Shown here in pieces: positions 42,775 through 52,237 of a stretch of DNA of 64,000 nucleotides; the stretch's first letter is position 1; each line of letters begins with the position of its first letter. The translations under genes and the position numbers were made by a program. The notes below the pieces were generated by a model, which made no database searches, was not told the origin of the DNA, and worked only from the letters and a program-made list of their open reading frames with translations. Where the stretch lies: NCBI RefSeq assembly GCF_003852315.1, contig NZ_CP027762.1, positions 682,001 through 746,000 of the forward strand. Direction: 5' to 3'. Source of the stretch: Pseudomonas sp. LBUM920. Its GTDB lineage: Bacteria; Pseudomonadota; Gammaproteobacteria; Pseudomonadales; Pseudomonadaceae.

Positions 42775-45700
42775 ATGCTTAACAAAGGACTGTTCCTGGC
42801 CTGCGCGCTGGCCCTGCTGAGCGCCTGCGATTCCTCCGATAAACCGGCTGCCCCGACCGCTCCTGCGGCGGCGACGGTTGCACCCAAGCCGGCGAAAGCG
42901 GCGGTGGATGTGGCAGCGCTGAAACAGCGCTATGCCGGCCGTGAGTTGAGCGTGGTGGACGTGTCCGAAGTCCAGTTGGACGGGGCAAGCACGCTGTCGG
43001 TGAGCTTTTCCATCCCGTTGGACCCCGAGCAGAAATTCGCCGACAAAGTCCACCTGGTGGACAGCAAGTCCGGCAAGGTCGATGGCGCCTGGGAGCTGTC
43101 CGATAACCTGATGGAGCTGCGCCTGCGCCACCTCGAGCCGCAGCGCAAACTGGTGCTGACCGTCGATGCCGGAGTCAAGGCGGTCAACGACAACAAGCTC
43201 GCCGCCGAGTACACCGCGCGCCTGGAAACCCGTGACCTGCAAGCCACGGTCGGCTTTGCCAGCCGCGGCACGTTGTTGCCGACGCGCCTGGCCGAAGGCC
43301 TGCCGGTGATTGCGCTGAACGTTGACAAGATCGATGTCGAGTTTTTCCGTATCAAGCCCGAATCGCTGCCCTCGTTCCTCGCGCAGTGGGGGCGTAACAC
43401 CAGCCTGCAGAGTTATGAGTCGCGCGAACTGTTACCGATGGCCGACCTGGTCTACGGCGGCCGCTTCGACCTGAACCCGGCGCGCAATACGCGCGAAACC
43501 CTGTTGCTGCCGATCGCCGGCCTCAAGCAATTGCAGCAGCCGGGCGTGTACCTGGCGGTGATGCGCGCCTCGGGCACCTACAACTATTCGCAACCGGCCA
43601 CGCTGTTCACGTTGAGTGATATCGGCCTGTCGGTGCACCGCTATGCCAATCGCCTGGATGTGTTTACCCAGGCGCTCGAAGGTGGCAAGGCGCTGGAGGG
43701 CGTGGACCTCGAAGTGCTGGATGCCGAAGGCCGTGTGCTGGGCCAGGGCAAGACCGAAAAGGGTGGCCATGCCGAGTTGCCGTTGCCGAAAAAAGCCCAG
43801 GTGTTGCTGGCCAGGCTTGGCGAACAGACCAGCCTGCTGCGTCTGGACAGCGCTGCGCTGGACCTGGCCGAGTTCGATATCGGCGGCCAGCCGGCGCACC
43901 CACTGCAGTTTTTTGTGTTCGGCCCACGTGACCTGTATCGCCCCGGTGAAACCGTGCTGCTCAACGCTTTGTTGCGCGACAAGGATGGCAATGCCGTCAA
44001 GCCGCAACCGGTGAGCGTGGAGGTGCGCCGGCCGGATGAGCAGGTCAGCCGCAAGTTCGTGTGGGATGCCGATGCGTCGGGCCTCTATCAGTATCAATTG
44101 CAGTTGGCCGGTGAAGCGCCGACCGGGCGCTGGCAACTGGTGTTCGACCTGGGCGACGGCAAGCCGCAGCTGTATGAGTTTCTTGTCGAAGACTTCCTGC
44201 CCGAGCGCCTGGCGCTGGAACTCAAGGGCAGTGACACAGCCTTGAGCCCGGCGGATAACCCGGTGATTCACGTCAATGGTCGCTACCTCTACGGCGCACC
44301 GGCATCGGGCAACCGCGTCAGCGGGCAAGTGTATGTGCGCCCGTTGCGCGAGGCCGTCAAATCGCTGCCGGGCTACCAGTTCGGCTCCGTCACCGAAGAA
44401 GAACTGAGTCAGGATTTCGAGCTGGACGAAAGCGTGCTCGACGCCAAGGGCCAGGAAGACCTGACGCTGGAAAGCAAATGGGCCGAGGCCAAGTCACCCC
44501 TGCAACTGATCGTGCAAGCCAGCCTGCAAGAGTCAGGTGGGCGCCCGATCACTCGGCGCCTGGTGCAGCCGATCTGGCCGGCCGAGCAACTGCCGGGCCT
44601 GCGTGGTTTGTTTGATGGCAAGGAAACCAACGGCGATGGCCCAGCGGAATTCGAAGTGCTGCTGGCCAACCAGGACGGGCAGAAACTCGCCGCGCAAAAC
44701 CTCAAGGTGCGCCTGGTGCGTGAGCGCCGCGACTACTACTGGAACTACTCGGAAAGCGACGGCTGGAGTTACCACTTCAACGAGAAATTCCTCAACCTCG
44801 ACGAGCAGACCCTGAATATCAAGGCTGGCGACACCGCCAAGGTCAGCTTCCAGGTCGAGTGGGGCCCGTACCGTGTCGAGGTCGAAGACCCGCAAACCGG
44901 GCTGGTCAGCAGCCTGCGTTTCTGGGCCGGTTACCAGGCCCAGGACAACACCGAAGGCGGTGCCGTGCGCCCCGACCAAGTCAAATTGGCGTTGGATAAA
45001 CCGGCGTATGGCGATGGCGATACCGCCAATGTCACCGTCACGCCACCGGCAGCCGGTAAAGGCTACCTGCTGGTGGAATCCAGTGAAGGGCCGCTGTGGT
45101 GGCAGGAAATCGATGTGCCGGCCGAAGGCAAAAGCTTCGCCGTGAAGCTCGACCCCAAATGGTCGCGCCATGACCTGTACGTCAGCGCGCTGGTGATTCG
45201 TCCGGGTGAGCGCAAAGCCAATATCACGCCTAAACGGGCCGTGGGTTTGCTGCACCTGCCATTGGATCGCACCCAGCGCAAACTCGGCCTGACCCTCACC
45301 GCGCCGGAAAAAATGCGCCCCAAACAACCGCTGACGGTGAAGATCGCCGCCAAGAACGCCGACGGCAGCGTGCCCAAGCAGGTGCATGTGCTGCTGGCGG
45401 CCGTGGACGTGGGCATCCTCAATATCACCGAATACCCGACACCGGACCCATACTCCAGCCTGTTTGATCGCAAGGCCTATGGCGTGGACCAGTTCGATAT
45501 CTACGGCCAGTTGATCGAGGCCGGCCAGGGCCGTTTGGCCAGCCTGGCCTTCGGTGGTGATGCGGCGCTGGCCAAGGGCGGCAAGCGCCCGGATACCAGC
45601 GTGACCATTGTGGCGTTGCAGAGCGCGCCCGTGACGTTGAATGAACAGGGCGAGGGCGAAGTCAGCGTCAATATCCCCGACTTCAATGGCCAATTGCGCC

Positions 45701-47676
45701 TGATGGCCCAAGCCTGGAGCGATGACCGTTATGGCATGGCCGAAGGCAAGACGGTGATTGCCGCGCCGCTGATTGCCGAGCTGTCGGCGCCGCGCTTTCT
45801 CGCCGGTGGTGACCAGACCACGTTAGCGCTGGACCTGTCCAACCTGTCGGGCACAGCGCAGAAACTCGATGTGCAATTGAGCACTGAAGGGCAACTGGAG
45901 CTGGTCAACAGCGGCGCGCAGTCCGTTGAACTCAAGCAAGGCCAGCGCACCACCTTGCGCATCCCGGTCAAAGCCTGGGGCGGGTTAGGGCAGGGCAAGG
46001 TCAAGGTCACCGTAAATGGCCTCGACCTGCCGGGCGAAAACCTGCCGCCGTTCAGCCGCGAGTGGACCCTGGGTGTGCGCCCGGCCTACCCGGCGCTGCT
46101 CAAGCATTACCGCGCAGTGCTCAAGGATCAGCCGTGGAGCTTGCCGGTCGGCAGCCTGGACCTGTTCGATGCCTCGGGGCGCGAAGCGCTGTTGAGCCTG
46201 TCGAGCCGGCCGCCGCTGAACCTCGGCGCGCAGATCAGTGCACTCAAGGCTTATCCTTATGGCTGCCTCGAGCAGACCGCCAGCGGCCTGTATCCGTCGC
46301 TGTATGCCGACGCCGCCCTGCTCAAGCGCCTGGACGTCAAGGGCGAGTCGGAGAGCGAACGCAAACGCAAGATCGAGCTCGGCATCGAGCGCCTGTTGGG
46401 CATGCAGCGCTACAACGGCAGCTTTGGTTTGTGGGGCGCCGACGGCGAAGAGGAGTATTGGCTGACTGCTTATGTCACCGACTTCCTGCTGCGCGCCCGC
46501 GACCAGGGCTTTGCCGTGCCGCCTGAAGCACTGAAGAAAGCCAGCGAACGCCTGCTGCGCTACGTGCAGGAACGCAACCTGATCGAAGTGGATTACAGCG
46601 ACAACGCCGACCACACCCGCTTTGCCGTGCAGGCCTATGCCGGCATGGTGCTGGCGCGCAGTCAGCAAGCGCCATTGGGCGCGTTGCGCAGTATCTTCGA
46701 GCGCCGCAGCGAGGCGCGCTCCGGGTTGCCGTTGGTGCAGTTGTCCATTGCCCTGCAAAAAATGGGCGACCAGCCACGTGCCGATCAAGCCTTGCTTGCC
46801 GGCCTGGCGGCGCAACGCAATGCCAACGAGTGGCTGGCCGACTACGGCAGCCCGCTGCGTGATCAGGCGATGATCCTGGCATTGCTTGAAGAAAACGACT
46901 TGGCCAAGGGCAAGCGCGAGGAGCGTTTGTTTACGCTCTCGGACCAGTTGGCCGCCAGCCCATATCTCTCGACTCAGGAGCGTAATTCACTGTTCCTGGC
47001 CGGGCGCCTCGGGTTTTCCCAGCCAGAGTCGAACTGGCAGGTGTCGCTGACCGGCAGTGGCGGTGTGCAAACGTTGAACAACCAACAATCGACGCTGGCG
47101 TTGGATGGCAAGCAGCTGTCCAGCGACCTGACCCTGAGCAATCAGGGCGAGGCGCCGGTTTACCAGCAACTGACGATCTCGGGTTACCCCCAAGTGCCAC
47201 CGGCACCGGGCGGCGACAACCTGAGTATCCGCCGCGAATACCTGGGCATGAATGGCCAGCCGTTGAACCTGCATAACGTCAACAGCGGTGATTTGGTGCT
47301 GGTGCATGTGGCGGTCAGCGCCAAGCAGCGTGTACCGGACGCGTTGGTGGTTGACCTGTTGCCGGCTGGCCTGGAGCTGGAGAACCAGAACCTGGCACAA
47401 AGTGCAGCCAGCCTGGAAAACGCCAGCAGCCAGGTGAAGGAGTGGCGCGAGTCGATGCAGAACGCGTCGCTCAAGCACCAGGAGTTCCGCGATGACCGCT
47501 ATGTGGCGGCGATGAACCTGGAGGGTTATGGCGCCACCACGCACTTGTTGTACCTGGCGCGTGCGGTGACGCCGGGGACTTATCGCGTGCCGCCGCCGCA
47601 GGTGGAGTCGATGTATCGGCCGAACTGGCAAGCGGTGGGGGAGACGCCGGCGGATCTGGTGATCAAGGGGCGCTGA
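42775..47676 (+). CDS. yfhM: Alpha-2-macroglobulin family lipoprotein with thioester (YfhM type)
   Basis: A 1633-residue periplasmic protease trap. The lipoprotein signal ends in LSAC (Cys18). A string of macroglobulin (MG) domains runs to about 1100, with the bait region inside the A2M part (about 800-900). The thioester motif CLEQ (Cys1164-Gln1167, in YPYGCLEQT) and the alpha/alpha-toroid TED domain follow (about 1150-1450), then a C-terminal MG10-type domain. Like E. coli YfhM it pairs with penicillin-binding protein 1C downstream, suggesting protection of the wall and periplasm against host or competitor proteases. Confidence 0.93.
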   Translation: MLNKGLFLACALALLSACDSSDKPAAPTAPAAATVAPKPAKAAVDVAALKQRYAGRELSVVDVSEVQLDGASTLSVSFSIPLDPEQKFADKVHLVDSKSGKVDGAWELSDNLMELRLRHLEPQRKLVLTVDAGVKAVNDNKLAAEYTARLETRDLQATVGFASRGTLLPTRLAEGLPVIALNVDKIDVEFFRIKPESLPSFLAQWGRNTSLQSYESRELLPMADLVYGGRFDLNPARNTRETLLLPIAGLKQLQQPGVYLAVMRASGTYNYSQPATLFTLSDIGLSVHRYANRLDVFTQALEGGKALEGVDLEVLDAEGRVLGQGKTEKGGHAELPLPKKAQVLLARLGEQTSLLRLDSAALDLAEFDIGGQPAHPLQFFVFGPRDLYRPGETVLLNALLRDKDGNAVKPQPVSVEVRRPDEQVSRKFVWDADASGLYQYQLQLAGEAPTGRWQLVFDLGDGKPQLYEFLVEDFLPERLALELKGSDTALSPADNPVIHVNGRYLYGAPASGNRVSGQVYVRPLREAVKSLPGYQFGSVTEEELSQDFELDESVLDAKGQEDLTLESKWAEAKSPLQLIVQASLQESGGRPITRRLVQPIWPAEQLPGLRGLFDGKETNGDGPAEFEVLLANQDGQKLAAQNLKVRLVRERRDYYWNYSESDGWSYHFNEKFLNLDEQTLNIKAGDTAKVSFQVEWGPYRVEVEDPQTGLVSSLRFWAGYQAQDNTEGGAVRPDQVKLALDKPAYGDGDTANVTVTPPAAGKGYLLVESSEGPLWWQEIDVPAEGKSFAVKLDPKWSRHDLYVSALVIRPGERKANITPKRAVGLLHLPLDRTQRKLGLTLTAPEKMRPKQPLTVKIAAKNADGSVPKQVHVLLAAVDVGILNITEYPTPDPYSSLFDRKAYGVDQFDIYGQLIEAGQGRLASLAFGGDAALAKGGKRPDTSVTIVALQSAPVTLNEQGEGEVSVNIPDFNGQLRLMAQAWSDDRYGMAEGKTVIAAPLIAELSAPRFLAGGDQTTLALDLSNLSGTAQKLDVQLSTEGQLELVNSGAQSVELKQGQRTTLRIPVKAWGGLGQGKVKVTVNGLDLPGENLPPFSREWTLGVRPAYPALLKHYRAVLKDQPWSLPVGSLDLFDASGREALLSLSSRPPLNLGAQISALKAYPYGCLEQTASGLYPSLYADAALLKRLDVKGESESERKRKIELGIERLLGMQRYNGSFGLWGADGEEEYWLTAYVTDFLLRARDQGFAVPPEALKKASERLLRYVQERNLIEVDYSDNADHTRFAVQAYAGMVLARSQQAPLGALRSIFERRSEARSGLPLVQLSIALQKMGDQPRADQALLAGLAAQRNANEWLADYGSPLRDQAMILALLEENDLAKGKREERLFTLSDQLAASPYLSTQERNSLFLAGRLGFSQPESNWQVSLTGSGGVQTLNNQQSTLALDGKQLSSDLTLSNQGEAPVYQQLTISGYPQVPPAPGGDNLSIRREYLGMNGQPLNLHNVNSGDLVLVHVAVSAKQRVPDALVVDLLPAGLELENQNLAQSAASLENASSQVKEWRESMQNASLKHQEFRDDRYVAAMNLEGYGATTHLLYLARAVTPGTYRVPPPQVESMYRPNWQAVGETPADLVIKGR

Positions 47677-47704
47677 TACCTGGCGGTAGGCACTCGGTTC
47701 AAAT

Positions 47705-47793
47705 GTGAGAGCTGGCTTATCCGCGATGGCGGCGGGTCAGCCGGCACATTTTGGTGTCTGATAGATCGCTATCGCAGGCAATCCAGCCCCTAC
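47705..47793. repeat. Degenerate REPIN
   Basis: Left arm GTGAGAGCTGGCTTATCCGC and right arm CGCAGGCAATCCAGCCCCTAC have several mismatches to the consensus. It is an old element between yfhM and the small membrane protein. Confidence 0.65.
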
Positions 47794-47815
47794 AGGGGAG
47801 TGGGGGGTTGTGAGG

Positions 47816-48106
47816 TTAGTGGACGACCCAGCTGAGTAGCCAGAGGCCGAGCATTAGCCAGATGACGCCCAGGATGATCGAAGCGCGCATGAAGGCGCGA
47901 ACGGCCGAATACAGGAAGAGCAGGCCGATGATCAGGGTGATGATGCTGATGATCGAGGTGTCCATGCCCAGTGCGCGGGACATGCCATCGACGAAGTCGC
48001 CACCGGCATGGGTGAGCATATTGAACAGCCCACTGAAGAATTCGACGATGTAGTGGATGATCAGGCCAATCGTGTTACCCAACCATCCGAAAAAGTCTGC
48101 TTGCAT
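47816..48106 (-). CDS. Small hydrophobic membrane protein
   Basis: 96 residues from the ATG at 48106. Amphipathic/hydrophobic helices at about 5-35 and two strong TM helices (IISIITLIIGLLFLYSAV about 50-68, ASIILGVIWLMLGLWLLSWVV about 74-95), with a short conserved-looking GGDFVDGMSRALGMD turn. I do not recognise the family. It lies opposite in strand between yfhM and pbpC and points towards yfhM. Confidence 0.7.
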   Translation of the reverse strand: MQADFFGWLGNTIGLIIHYIVEFFSGLFNMLTHAGGDFVDGMSRALGMDTSIISIITLIIGLLFLYSAVRAFMRASIILGVIWLMLGLWLLSWVVH

Positions 48107-48242
48107 AGGTGTGTCTCGATGAATAAGTGGACGAAATTGCCAGCACTGGGCCTTTGGTTGCGAAGGGTCGCGGCTAGTTCCGTGAAGCATAGAGGTTTGC
48201 GGGGTTGAATTTGCGATTTGTTGTGGGCGGGGTGGGGCCGTT

Positions 48243-50609
48243 GTGAGTGAGGCGACTGATAGACCGTCATCGCAGGCAGGCCAGCTCCCACATTTACTGC
48301 GCGTGGGCGTGGGTTTGGTGTTGTTGGTGATTGCGCTGTTGTGGCTGGCGGATCGTATGTGGCCGCTGCCTTTGCCCAAGGATGATTTGGCGCGCGTGGT
48401 GCTGGCCGAGGATGGCACGCCGTTGTGGCGCTTTGCCGATGCCAATGGCGTGTGGCGGTATCCGGTGCAGACCCGGGAGGTGTCGCCGTATTATCTGGAC
48501 GCGCTGCTCACCTACGAAGATCGCTGGTTTTACGAGCACCCCGGCGTGAACCCGCTGGCGCTGCTGCGGGCGACGTGGCAGAACCTGACCGGCGCGCGCG
48601 TGGTGTCGGGCGGCAGCACCTTGTCGATGCAGGTGGCGCGGTTGCTCGACCCGCATTCGCGCACTTTCCACGGCAAGCTGCGTCAGCTGTGGCGCACTGC
48701 GCAGTTGGAATGGCATTTGTCCAAGGACGAGATCCTTAATCTGTACCTGAACCGCGCGCCCTTTGGCGGGACGTTGCAGGGCGTGGCGGCGGCCAGTTGG
48801 GCGTATTTGGGCAAGTCCCCGGCGCAGCTGACCCATGCCGAAGCCGCGTTGCTCGCCGTATTGCCCCAGGCGCCGAGTCGTCTGCGCCCGGATCGCCACC
48901 CGCAACGTGCCCAGCAGGCCCGCGACAAAGTGCTGCGCCGCCTTGCCGAATTCCAGGTGTGGCCGCAGTCGGCCGTTGATGAAGCCCTGCAAGAGCCGCT
49001 GCTGCTCGCCCCTCGGCTCGAACCCAGCCTCGCGCCGTTGCTGGCCCGCCGCCTCAACCGTCCGGACAGCCCGCCGCTGATCCGCACCACCCTCGACGCC
49101 ACGCTGCAACGCCGCCTCGAAGACCTGCTGCTGGGCTGGCGCGCGCGGCTGCCGGAACACACCTCCGCCGCCATCCTGGTGGTGGAGGAAGAAACCATGG
49201 CCGTGCGCGCCTACCTCGGCTCGGTGGATATTAATGATGCCAAGCGCTTTGGCCATGTCGACATGATCAGCGCGCTGCGCTCGCCCGGCTCGACCTTGAA
49301 ACCTTTTCTGTACGGCATGGCGCTGGACGAGGGGTTGATCCACTCCGAGTCGCTGCTGCAGGACGTGCCCCGGCGTTATGGCGATTACCGGCCAGGCAAC
49401 TTCTCCATGGGTTTCAGCGGCGCAGTGCCGGCGAGTACGGCGCTGTCCAGTTCATTGAATTTGCCGGCGGTGCAGTTGCTGGAGGCCTATGGGCCGAAAC
49501 GGTTTGCTGCGCAGATGCGCATCGGCGGCGTGCCGCTGGCATTGCCGGCGTTGGCCGAACCGAACCTGGCGCTGATTCTGGGCGGGGCGGGCAGCCGTCT
49601 GGAGGACTTGGTCAGCGGTTACAGCGCCTTTGCCCGCGACGGCAGGAGTGCTGCTATCCGATTACAGCCGGACGATACGCTTAAAGAACGGCCTTTACTG
49701 TCGCCAGGGTCCGCCTGGATTGTGCGGCGCATCCTCAGCGGCCAGGCGCGGCCCGACCGTGACCCGCGTGCCGAGCTGGTGCAGCGCCCGGTGCTTGCCT
49801 GGAAAACCGGCACCAGCTATGGCTTTCGCGATGCCTGGGCGCTGGGTGTGGGGCCGCGCTACCTGATCGGCGTGTGGATTGGCCGGCCCGACGGCACGCC
49901 CGTACCGGGGCAGTTCGGGCTGGCGTCGGCGGCGCCGTTGATGTTGCAGGTGCATGACGTGCTGACCAACCGCGACAGCCAGCGCGGGATCAGCGCGCCC
50001 GTCAGGCCGGTGCCTGCCAATGTTGGCGTGGCCGCGATCTGTTGGCCGCTGGGCCAGCCCATGAGCCGCAGCGACCCCAATTGCCGCCGTCAACGCTTTG
50101 CCTGGACGCTGGACAACACCACGCCGCCGACCTTGCAGGCCTTGGATCAGCCGTTGAGCGTGGGATTGATGGAAAGCGTGTGGGTCAATGCCAAAGGCTT
50201 GCGGGTGGACGCGCATTGCCCTGGCGCAGTGTCAAAAAATATCGCCTTGTGGCCGGCACCGCTGGAGCCCTGGCTGCCCAGGGGGGAGCGCCGCGAGGCG
50301 CGCATCCCGGCTGCCGACCCCGATTGCCCGCCGCCAGCGCTGGCCGCCTCGTCGCCGCTGTCCATCGTCGGCGTACGCGAAGGCGACCAACTGCGCCTGC
50401 CCGCCGCCAGCCAGCAGGCCCTGCACTTGAAAATATCTGCCCTGGGCGGCAGTGGCCGGCGATGGTGGTTCCTCAACGGCGCGCCACTGGGCGACAGCGC
50501 CAATCAGGACAGCATCAACGCCAGCTTCGAACAGCTGGGCCGCTACCAGCTCAGCGTCCTCGACGAAGCCGGCCAAACCGCCCGCCTCGAATTCAGCGTG
50601 ATCGATTAG
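48243..50609 (+). CDS. pbpC: Penicillin-binding protein 1C PbpC
   Basis: Up to 788 residues. One TM near the N-terminus (GVGLVLLVIALLWLADRMWP), a GT51 transglycosylase (EDRWFYEHPGVNP, SGGSTLSMQVARLL), a transpeptidase with SxxK in SPGSTLKPF, SSLN and KTGTSYG, and a C-terminal BiPBP_C domain. It polymerises and may cross-link peptidoglycan. It is partner of the upstream macroglobulin. The start is unsure: the GTG at 48243 places a REP half-element (48265-48294) in the first 18 codons, while a GTG at 48303 starts right at the TM helix but has no ribosome-binding site. Confidence 0.92.
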   Translation: MSEATDRPSSQAGQLPHLLRVGVGLVLLVIALLWLADRMWPLPLPKDDLARVVLAEDGTPLWRFADANGVWRYPVQTREVSPYYLDALLTYEDRWFYEHPGVNPLALLRATWQNLTGARVVSGGSTLSMQVARLLDPHSRTFHGKLRQLWRTAQLEWHLSKDEILNLYLNRAPFGGTLQGVAAASWAYLGKSPAQLTHAEAALLAVLPQAPSRLRPDRHPQRAQQARDKVLRRLAEFQVWPQSAVDEALQEPLLLAPRLEPSLAPLLARRLNRPDSPPLIRTTLDATLQRRLEDLLLGWRARLPEHTSAAILVVEEETMAVRAYLGSVDINDAKRFGHVDMISALRSPGSTLKPFLYGMALDEGLIHSESLLQDVPRRYGDYRPGNFSMGFSGAVPASTALSSSLNLPAVQLLEAYGPKRFAAQMRIGGVPLALPALAEPNLALILGGAGSRLEDLVSGYSAFARDGRSAAIRLQPDDTLKERPLLSPGSAWIVRRILSGQARPDRDPRAELVQRPVLAWKTGTSYGFRDAWALGVGPRYLIGVWIGRPDGTPVPGQFGLASAAPLMLQVHDVLTNRDSQRGISAPVRPVPANVGVAAICWPLGQPMSRSDPNCRRQRFAWTLDNTTPPTLQALDQPLSVGLMESVWVNAKGLRVDAHCPGAVSKNIALWPAPLEPWLPRGERREARIPAADPDCPPPALAASSPLSIVGVREGDQLRLPAASQQALHLKISALGGSGRRWWFLNGAPLGDSANQDSINASFEQLGRYQLSVLDEAGQTARLEFSVID
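48265..48294. repeat. Single REP arm at the 5' end of pbpC
   Basis: A right-hand arm, CATCGCAGGCAGGCCAGCTCCCAC, without its partner, lying inside the possible N-terminal codons of pbpC. Confidence 0.65.
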
Positions 50610-50631
50610 CCACCCGCCCACCCCACCCCAT

Positions 50632-50750
50632 TGTGGCGAGCGGGCTTGCCCCGCGTTGGGCTGCGCAGCAGCCCCAGAAGACTCATGTCTCGCGTCGTCA
50701 GATTTCAGGGCCGCTTCGCGCCCCAACGCGGGGCAAGCCCGCTCGCCACA
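50632..50750. repeat. Long REPIN of a distinct subtype
   Basis: Arms TGTGGCGAGCGGGCTTGCCC and GGGCAAGCCCGCTCGCCACA extend inward through CCGCGTTGGG/CCCAACGCGG. The centre carries further inverted GGGCTGCGCAGC-like sequence. At 119 nt it is longer than the other elements here. Confidence 0.85.
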
Positions 50751-50805
50751 ACAAGCCCGCGAACACCTATCAAATGCAGGCGCAGCCTCACCCGCGATAG
50801 ACCTC

Positions 50806-51088
50806 CCAGCAACCCCTCCCAAGTTTGATCTACACCCGATTCAAATGTGGGAGCGGGCTTGCCCGCGATAGCGCCCCCAGCAACCCCCCCAAGTTTGATC
50901 TACACCCGATTCAAATGTGGGAGCTGGCTTGCCTGCGATGGCGCCCTCAGCAACCCCCCAAGTTTGATCTACACCCGATTCAAATGTAGGAGCTGGCTTA
51001 TCCGCGATAGCGCCCCCAGCAACCCCCCCCCCAAGTTTGATGTACACCCGATTCAAATGTGGGAGCTGGCTTACCCGCAATGGCGCCC
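50806..51088. repeat. Direct tandem array of four single-REP units
   Basis: Four units starting at 50806, 50877, 50947 and 51016 (71, 70, 69 and 73 nt) each read CCAGCAAC, a C-tract, AAGTTTGAT(C/G)TACACCCGA, TTCAAATGTGGGAGC and one REP arm ending in GCGATAGCG-like sequence. The C-tract varies between units (interrupted C4-T-C3, C7, C6, C10). A partial unit end (CCCGCGATAG) precedes the first. It fills the 553-nt gap between pbpC and the MazG-like gene together with the long REPIN. Confidence 0.85.
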
Positions 51089-51162
51089 TCAAACACACCA
51101 CCGGGATTCACTTGCCTTCATCCCTGATCCCCCCGAAGCTATACACCTTCAGGAGCCCCCGC

Positions 51163-51471
51163 ATGAACCTCGAACACCTCACCGAACGCCTGCACCGCAT
51201 CCGCGATAACAACGACTGGAAGCAGTTCCACAGCCCGAAAAACCTGGCCATGGCCGCCAGTGTGGAAATGGCTGAGCTGGTGGAAATCTTCCAATGGCTG
51301 AGCGAAGACCAATCGCGCCAGCTATCCGCCGACACACTCGCCCACGCCGGGCAGGAAGTCGGCGATATCGTGTTGTACCTGCTGTTGCTGTGCAGCGAGT
51401 TGGGCCTGGACATGAACGAGGTGGTACGCGCCAAACTGGCCGACAGCGAACGGCGGTTTGCCCATGAGTGA
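51163..51471 (+). CDS. MazG-like nucleotide pyrophosphohydrolase
   Basis: 102 residues, all-alpha NTP-PPase fold: RIRDNNDWKQFHSPKNLAMAASVEMAEL, with the EXXE (EMAELVEI) and later EVGDIVLYLLLL metal-binding ExxD-type helices, as in RS21-C6/dCTPase-like enzymes that clear modified dNTPs. AGGAG lies 8 nt upstream of the ATG, and GCTATACA about 30 nt further is a possible -10. It overlaps cmoM by 8 nt. Confidence 0.85.
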   Translation: MNLEHLTERLHRIRDNNDWKQFHSPKNLAMAASVEMAELVEIFQWLSEDQSRQLSADTLAHAGQEVGDIVLYLLLLCSELGLDMNEVVRAKLADSERRFAHE

Positions 51472-52213
51472 TCGTCATTTCGACCAGCTGGCCACGCGCT
51501 TTGCCGAGAAAATCTACGGCGGTGCCAAAGGCGCAATTCGCCTGGCGGTGCTCCAGGCCGACCTGATCGAAGCGCTGCCGGACCGTCCATTGCGGGTGTT
51601 GGATATCGGCGCAGGCCTGGGGCATATGTCGCTGTGGCTGGCCGAGCGCGGCCACCAAGTGACCCTGGCCGAGCCCGCCGAGCCGATGCTCGAAGGCGCG
51701 CGCCAACGCTTCGCCGACGCCGGCCAGAGCGCAACCTTTATCCATGCGCCCTGGCAAGAACTGCTCGGCCAACTCACCCAGCCCTACGATTTGGTGCTGT
51801 GCCACGCTGTGTTGGAATGGCTGGCCGAACCCCATGCGATCCTGCCGGTGCTGCACCAGCTCACCGTGCCGGGCGGCTGGCTGTCGCTGGCGTTCTACAA
51901 CCGCGATGCGCTGATTTACCGCAACTTGCTCAAAGGTCACTTTCGCAAAATGCGCAAGAACGACATGGCCGGCGAGAAGCAGAGCCTCACCCCGCAGCAG
52001 CCGCTCGACCCGCGGGAGTTGGCGGCGCAACTCGAGGGGCTTTGGCAGGTCGAAAGCCAAAGTGGCGTGCGGGTGTTCCACGACTACATGCCGGTGGAAT
52101 TCCAGGCCCGCGCCGATGTGCAGGATTTGTTGGAGATGGAACTCGCTCACCGTCGTCACCCAAGCTTTGCCGGACTTGGGCGTTATTTGCACTGGATTTG
52201 CCGTCCGGTTTAA
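51464..52213 (+). CDS. cmoM: tRNA 5-carboxymethoxyuridine methyltransferase CmoM
   Basis: 249 residues, class I SAM methyltransferase. The N-terminus SDRHFDQLATRFAEKIYGGAKG matches CmoM/SmtA, and the SAM motif VLDIGAGLGHMSLWLA is near 47. It methylates cmo5U34 in wobble tRNAs. The start at 51464 overlaps the MazG-like gene, so the two form an operon. Confidence 0.85.
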   Translation: MSDRHFDQLATRFAEKIYGGAKGAIRLAVLQADLIEALPDRPLRVLDIGAGLGHMSLWLAERGHQVTLAEPAEPMLEGARQRFADAGQSATFIHAPWQELLGQLTQPYDLVLCHAVLEWLAEPHAILPVLHQLTVPGGWLSLAFYNRDALIYRNLLKGHFRKMRKNDMAGEKQSLTPQQPLDPRELAAQLEGLWQVESQSGVRVFHDYMPVEFQARADVQDLLEMELAHRRHPSFAGLGRYLHWICRPV

Positions 52214-52237
52214 GCGGCCCAGTCTGCGGAGGTCGAA

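Noticed and set aside
50806..51088. CRISPR array
   Set aside because: The whole unit repeats, including the part that would be spacer, and it contains a REP arm. There is no cas gene.
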